From Pedobacter frigiditerrae (lineage in GTDB: Bacteria > Bacteroidota > Bacteroidia > Sphingobacteriales > Sphingobacteriaceae): DNA of 64,000 bases. A program made the position numbers and the translations under genes. Where the stretch lies: assembly GCF_032678705.1 (NCBI RefSeq), contig NZ_JAVTSS010000002.1, forward strand, positions 868,001 to 932,000, in the 5' to 3' direction. Shown here one piece after another: positions 61,451 through 64,000 of the stretch. The notes beneath the pieces are model-generated. The model saw only the letters and a program-made list of their open reading frames with translations, was not told the origin of the DNA and ran no database searches. Each line of letters begins with the position of its first letter. The stretch's first letter is position 1.

Positions 61451-62031
61451 ATCAATTCCTTAACTTCATCCTTTAACAAATATTGTAATTTTTCTTTTAA
61501 CCGTTGTCTTGCCCTGTGCAATTTTACTTTAACTGTATTGGGCTCCATACTTAAGGCTTCCCCAATTTCTTCCAAACTTTGTTCACCCTTGTAAAACAAG
61601 GTTATAATCGCTGCATCATCTGGTAAAAGCATATCAATTGCCTGACTTAAATAAGCATAGCTTGATTTCTTTTCGGCCGAATTACTGGCGTCGAAATCAT
61701 TTCCGCTATTGGCAATCTGCAATACATTTTCATCATCATTTATAGATTGCGTATCCAATCTCTTCTTGCGAAGAAAAGTCATTGCCGTGGTATAAGTTAT
61801 GGTATAAAGCCAAGTAGAAAATTTAGACGTTTGTTTAAACGTTCCTAACGCTCTATAAGCCTTAACAAAAACATCTTGTGCAACTTCCTCGGCATCTTCC
61901 CTGTTTTTTGCGAAACGGATGGCCAACGTAAATACAAAGCGCTGATGGCGTTTAACTAACACCGCATATTGTGCGGTATCGCCGTTCAGCACTGCTGTAA
62001 TTAAATCTAAATCTGTTTCCTTTTGCTGCAT
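61447..62031 (-). CDS. ECF sigma factor (sigma-70 family)
   Basis: The 194-residue product has sigma region 2 (FAKNREDAEEVAQDVFVKAYRAL split over two helices, with STWLYTITYTTAMTFLRKKR) and region 4 (LFYKGEQSLEEIGEALSMEPNTVKVKLHRARQRL). It recruits RNA polymerase to a subset of promoters and is probably held by the overlapping membrane protein. The start is the ATG at 62031. Confidence 0.92.
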   Translation of the reverse strand: MQQKETDLDLITAVLNGDTAQYAVLVKRHQRFVFTLAIRFAKNREDAEEVAQDVFVKAYRALGTFKQTSKFSTWLYTITYTTAMTFLRKKRLDTQSINDDENVLQIANSGNDFDASNSAEKKSSYAYLSQAIDMLLPDDAAIITLFYKGEQSLEEIGEALSMEPNTVKVKLHRARQRLKEKLQYLLKDEVKELI

Positions 62032-62622
62032 AAGATATAACTAAGACGCCTATGTTTTAAAAGAGGTTACACCAAATTACAACAAATTTTAGTCTTATGA
62101 TTAGAAAAGCAACATCAGTACATATAGTAAAGGTTCTGCCCCGCTATCCCTGCCTGCCGGCAGGCAGGCGTTTTACTTTGGGGCAAGCCCCTACGTGTTC
62201 ACTGCTATCGGGTTTAGAATGCAAGGCCTGTTCAGCTATGAAGGGTTTCTGTGCCACAAGCCTAATTATATAGCCCCGACAGAAACGAAAATTTGCCGAT
62301 TCTTCATTGGGAATTGAAGTGGATGGCGGGACAATGCTTTAATCTTTGCACCAATTTGCGCTCCCTATCTGCGTTTAGTTATAGTTAATTTAACATAGAC
62401 AGCATTGAGATTTGCACACAGAAAATTAAAAGCTAGAACTAATTTATCCCTAAGTTTCTCTTGTGCTCTCTGTGTTTATCTTCGCTTTGGTCTTTAGTCT
62501 TTCACCTTTATTCTTTCTTTTTTTCTCACAGGGTGTAACCTAATTTTTTTTCTTGTTGTCATAGTATTCAGAACACGGTTCATAAACGAAAAAGAAATAT
62601 TTAACATTAAAAAAATAAAATC
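62032..62622. repeat. Repeat-rich gap upstream of the sigma factor and the DUF6249 gene
   Basis: It includes a perfect palindrome CCTGCCTGCCGGCAGGCAGG (62149-62168), GGGGCAAGCCCC nearby, and a mosaic resembling that at 45813-46249. No gene-like frame was seen. The last 60 bp before 62623 may hold the DUF6249 promoter. Confidence 0.6.
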
Positions 62623-62982
62623 ATGGAAGGAATATTAGTACCAATCACATTTTTCATTTGCACATTCGCAATGATATTCGGAATAAGATATTTTAACAAC
62701 AAAGAAAAAATGGCAATGATAGAACGCGGTATAGATCCTGGCGTTCGTAAATCTACACCACAACCATTTTTGAGCTTAAAATTTGGTTTGTTATTAGTTG
62801 GCCTAGGCATTGGGCTGTTAGTTGCCTTATTTACTGTAAGAGGAGTGTTTGGCGGCGAGATGACAGATGCTGAAGAAGGACAGTCTGTAGCAATTTACTT
62901 TGGTTGTCTTGGCGTATTTGGCGGAATAGGTTTAATCGTATCTTATATCATCGAAAAAGCTTGGTTAGATAAACAAAATTAG
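62623..62982 (+). CDS. DUF6249 small membrane protein
   Basis: The 119-residue protein has three hydrophobic spans (VPITFFICTFAMIFGIRYF, FGLLLVGLGIGLLVALFTV, VAIYFGCLGVFGGIGLIVSY) with a characteristic KEKMAMIERGIDP segment after the first, typical of this family. Function is unknown. It is followed by a strong inverted repeat. Confidence 0.85.
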   Translation: MEGILVPITFFICTFAMIFGIRYFNNKEKMAMIERGIDPGVRKSTPQPFLSLKFGLLLVGLGIGLLVALFTVRGVFGGEMTDAEEGQSVAIYFGCLGVFGGIGLIVSYIIEKAWLDKQN

Positions 62983-63000
62983 TCCGAAAGTCGGAATGAC

Positions 63001-63038
63001 AGAAAAGTCCGAGAGTTAATTGGCTCTCGGACTTTTCT
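63001..63038. terminator. Bidirectional terminator between DUF6249 and the thioesterase
   Basis: A 15-bp perfect stem (AGAAAAGTCCGAGAG at 63001-63015 with its complement at 63024-63038) and an 8-nt loop, in a family of AGTCCGAAAGTCGG-type repeats seen also near 11961. Confidence 0.75.
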
Positions 63039-63074
63039 GATTCTATATCTTCGGTCTTCCGGACTTTTTCTGAC

Positions 63075-63500
63075 TCAAATTGGTTTTGGCAAAATGGCAA
63101 CCGTTAACCTGCTCACGCAATTCATCTTTCCTTTATCGTTGTACATTTTAATCTCCCAGATTTGGGTTTTTCCACCAATGTGTAATGGTTTACAAATTCC
63201 TTTCACAAAACCCGAACTTACTGGGCGAATATGGTTCGCGTTAACTTCCAATCCGACAGCAATATGTTTATTTGGGTCGATGCACATATAAGATGCGATA
63301 CTGCCCAAGGTTTCTGCTAAAACTACAGAGGCACCACCGTGTAAAATCCCGGCAGGCTGATGTGTTCTTTCATCAACAGGCATTGTGGCGCAAATATAGT
63401 CATCACCGATTTCGGTAAACTCAATCCCCAATAAGGCACCTATATGATTTTTTGGTCTATCATTCAGCATTGCTGGAGTAAACTCCTTAAACCAAATCAT
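63075..63500 (-). CDS. Hotdog-fold acyl-CoA thioesterase (PaaI/MenI-like)
   Basis: The 141-residue product has the hotdog motif HQPAGILHGGASVVLAETLGS with the catalytic Glu in AETLGS, and GLEVNANHIRPV. It resembles 1,4-dihydroxy-2-naphthoyl-CoA hydrolases and PaaI thioesterases. The ATG overlaps the stop of the DinB gene (ATGA), so they form an operon. Confidence 0.88.
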   Translation of the reverse strand: MIWFKEFTPAMLNDRPKNHIGALLGIEFTEIGDDYICATMPVDERTHQPAGILHGGASVVLAETLGSIASYMCIDPNKHIAVGLEVNANHIRPVSSGFVKGICKPLHIGGKTQIWEIKMYNDKGKMNCVSRLTVAILPKPI

Positions 63501-64000
63501 AAATAACGTTCATTAATCACATTAATATGATGAAGAATATGCCCAGCCAGTACAAAAACTAAAGACCTTGCAGTCATATCTTTTCCATTCGCATTCCCAA
63601 CTTTACTTAATTCCTCTTCATTTAAAGAGTTAATTAAATACATATTTGATTTTCTCATCAAGGCAAATTCATCAGAAAAACTAAATAAGCTTCTATCTTT
63701 AAAATGAGCACTATTTACATAATCATCCTCTTCAAAACCAGGTAAAGCAGCTTTTTCACCTCTGGCAATGCACAATAATCGATAAACCAAAATACGCTCC
63801 GTATCAATAATATGCCCAATTAGTTCTTTAATGGTCCATTTTCCTGGTGCATAAGCATAATCGCCTTTTTCAATTAAGTTGTTAATGAAATTTGGAAAAT
63901 CGCCAGCTTGTTTTGTCAATAATTCAATTACATCCCCTTCTACAAGTTTGATGTAAGTTTTACCCCATTCTGGGTACTCCTGTGTTTGTGGTGGGTTCAT
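63497..64000 (-). CDS. DinB-family protein
   Basis: The 167-residue product has the DinB four-helix fold with metal-ligand histidines in ELIGHIIDTERILVYR (His63-like) and the late AGHILHHINVI. Members include thiol transferases and damage-inducible proteins of unknown action. The visible ATG ends exactly at the window edge (64000), so a longer start upstream cannot be excluded. It is the first gene of an operon with the thioesterase. Confidence 0.88.
   Translation of the reverse strand: MNPPQTQEYPEWGKTYIKLVEGDVIELLTKQAGDFPNFINNLIEKGDYAYAPGKWTIKELIGHIIDTERILVYRLLCIARGEKAALPGFEEDDYVNSAHFKDRSLFSFSDEFALMRKSNMYLINSLNEEELSKVGNANGKDMTARSLVFVLAGHILHHINVINERYL

Overview
The window is about 64 kb of an AT-rich Bacteroidota chromosome, most likely from the Sphingobacteriaceae (Pedobacter or a close relative). 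The basis is gene content: a PorX response regulator fused to a PglZ domain, an LpxC-FabZ fusion, a GLPGLI protein, a HYC_CC_PP protein, families such as DUF2911, DUF3347, DUF6249, DUF6265 and DUF6952, and promoters of the TTG-N19..21-TAnnTTTG type used by the Bacteroidota sigma factor. The species name is inference. No rRNA, tRNA, CRISPR array, prophage, transposase or integrase was found.

Layout. 1-3.3 kb: the end of a cold-shock gene, a lipoprotein, a NAGPA-type glycosidase and a retropepsin-like/PDZ protein, all minus. 3.4-9.4 kb: a tight plus-strand run of D-Ala-D-Ala carboxypeptidase, esterase, GH18, BioF-like enzyme, histidine phosphatase and MFS carrier, meeting a convergent D-Ala-D-Ala dipeptidase and alanine dehydrogenase. 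The theme looks like cell-wall peptide turnover. 11.5-19 kb: tsaE and porX (minus), then an HD phosphohydrolase and the lipid A genes lpxD, lpxC/fabZ and lpxA, an ABC ATPase and a cupin (plus). 19.7-22.2 kb: a long repeat-rich spacer with a candidate small RNA, then efp, a 5-formyl-THF cyclo-ligase and a 53-residue HigA-like fragment. 22.2-26 kb: a GLPGLI plus outer-membrane barrel pair bracketed by a perfect 66-bp direct repeat. 26-30 kb: hutG, hutI, exonuclease III and a cyclophilin.

30-35.6 kb: a metal-handling (probably copper) locus: HYC_CC_PP, a secreted HMA protein, a barrel protein, DUF3347, an AraC regulator with an N-terminal CxxC domain, a DOPA-dioxygenase-like enzyme, an HMA/membrane fusion and a tandem DUF305 lipoprotein. 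35.6-38.4 kb: a DUF6265 pseudogene broken by one amber codon, a YfiT protein and an aldehyde dehydrogenase. 38.5-45.7 kb: an FAD-fold secreted protein, two tandem M14 peptidase homologues (the first with key residues lost) and an S9 peptidase. 46.3-47.5 kb: a peroxiredoxin, thioredoxin and DUF6952 operon. 49-52 kb: PEP carboxylase. 52-56.8 kb: an EmrB/EmrA/TolC efflux operon led by a TetR gene whose promoter carries a perfect 26-bp palindrome. 57.3-59.9 kb: a GH9-polysaccharide deacetylase fusion. 60-64 kb: DUF2911, an ECF sigma/anti-sigma pair, DUF6249, a hotdog thioesterase and DinB.

Non-coding DNA is crowded with short dispersed repeats. They form terminators, nest inside one another, and in one case lie in frame inside hutI.
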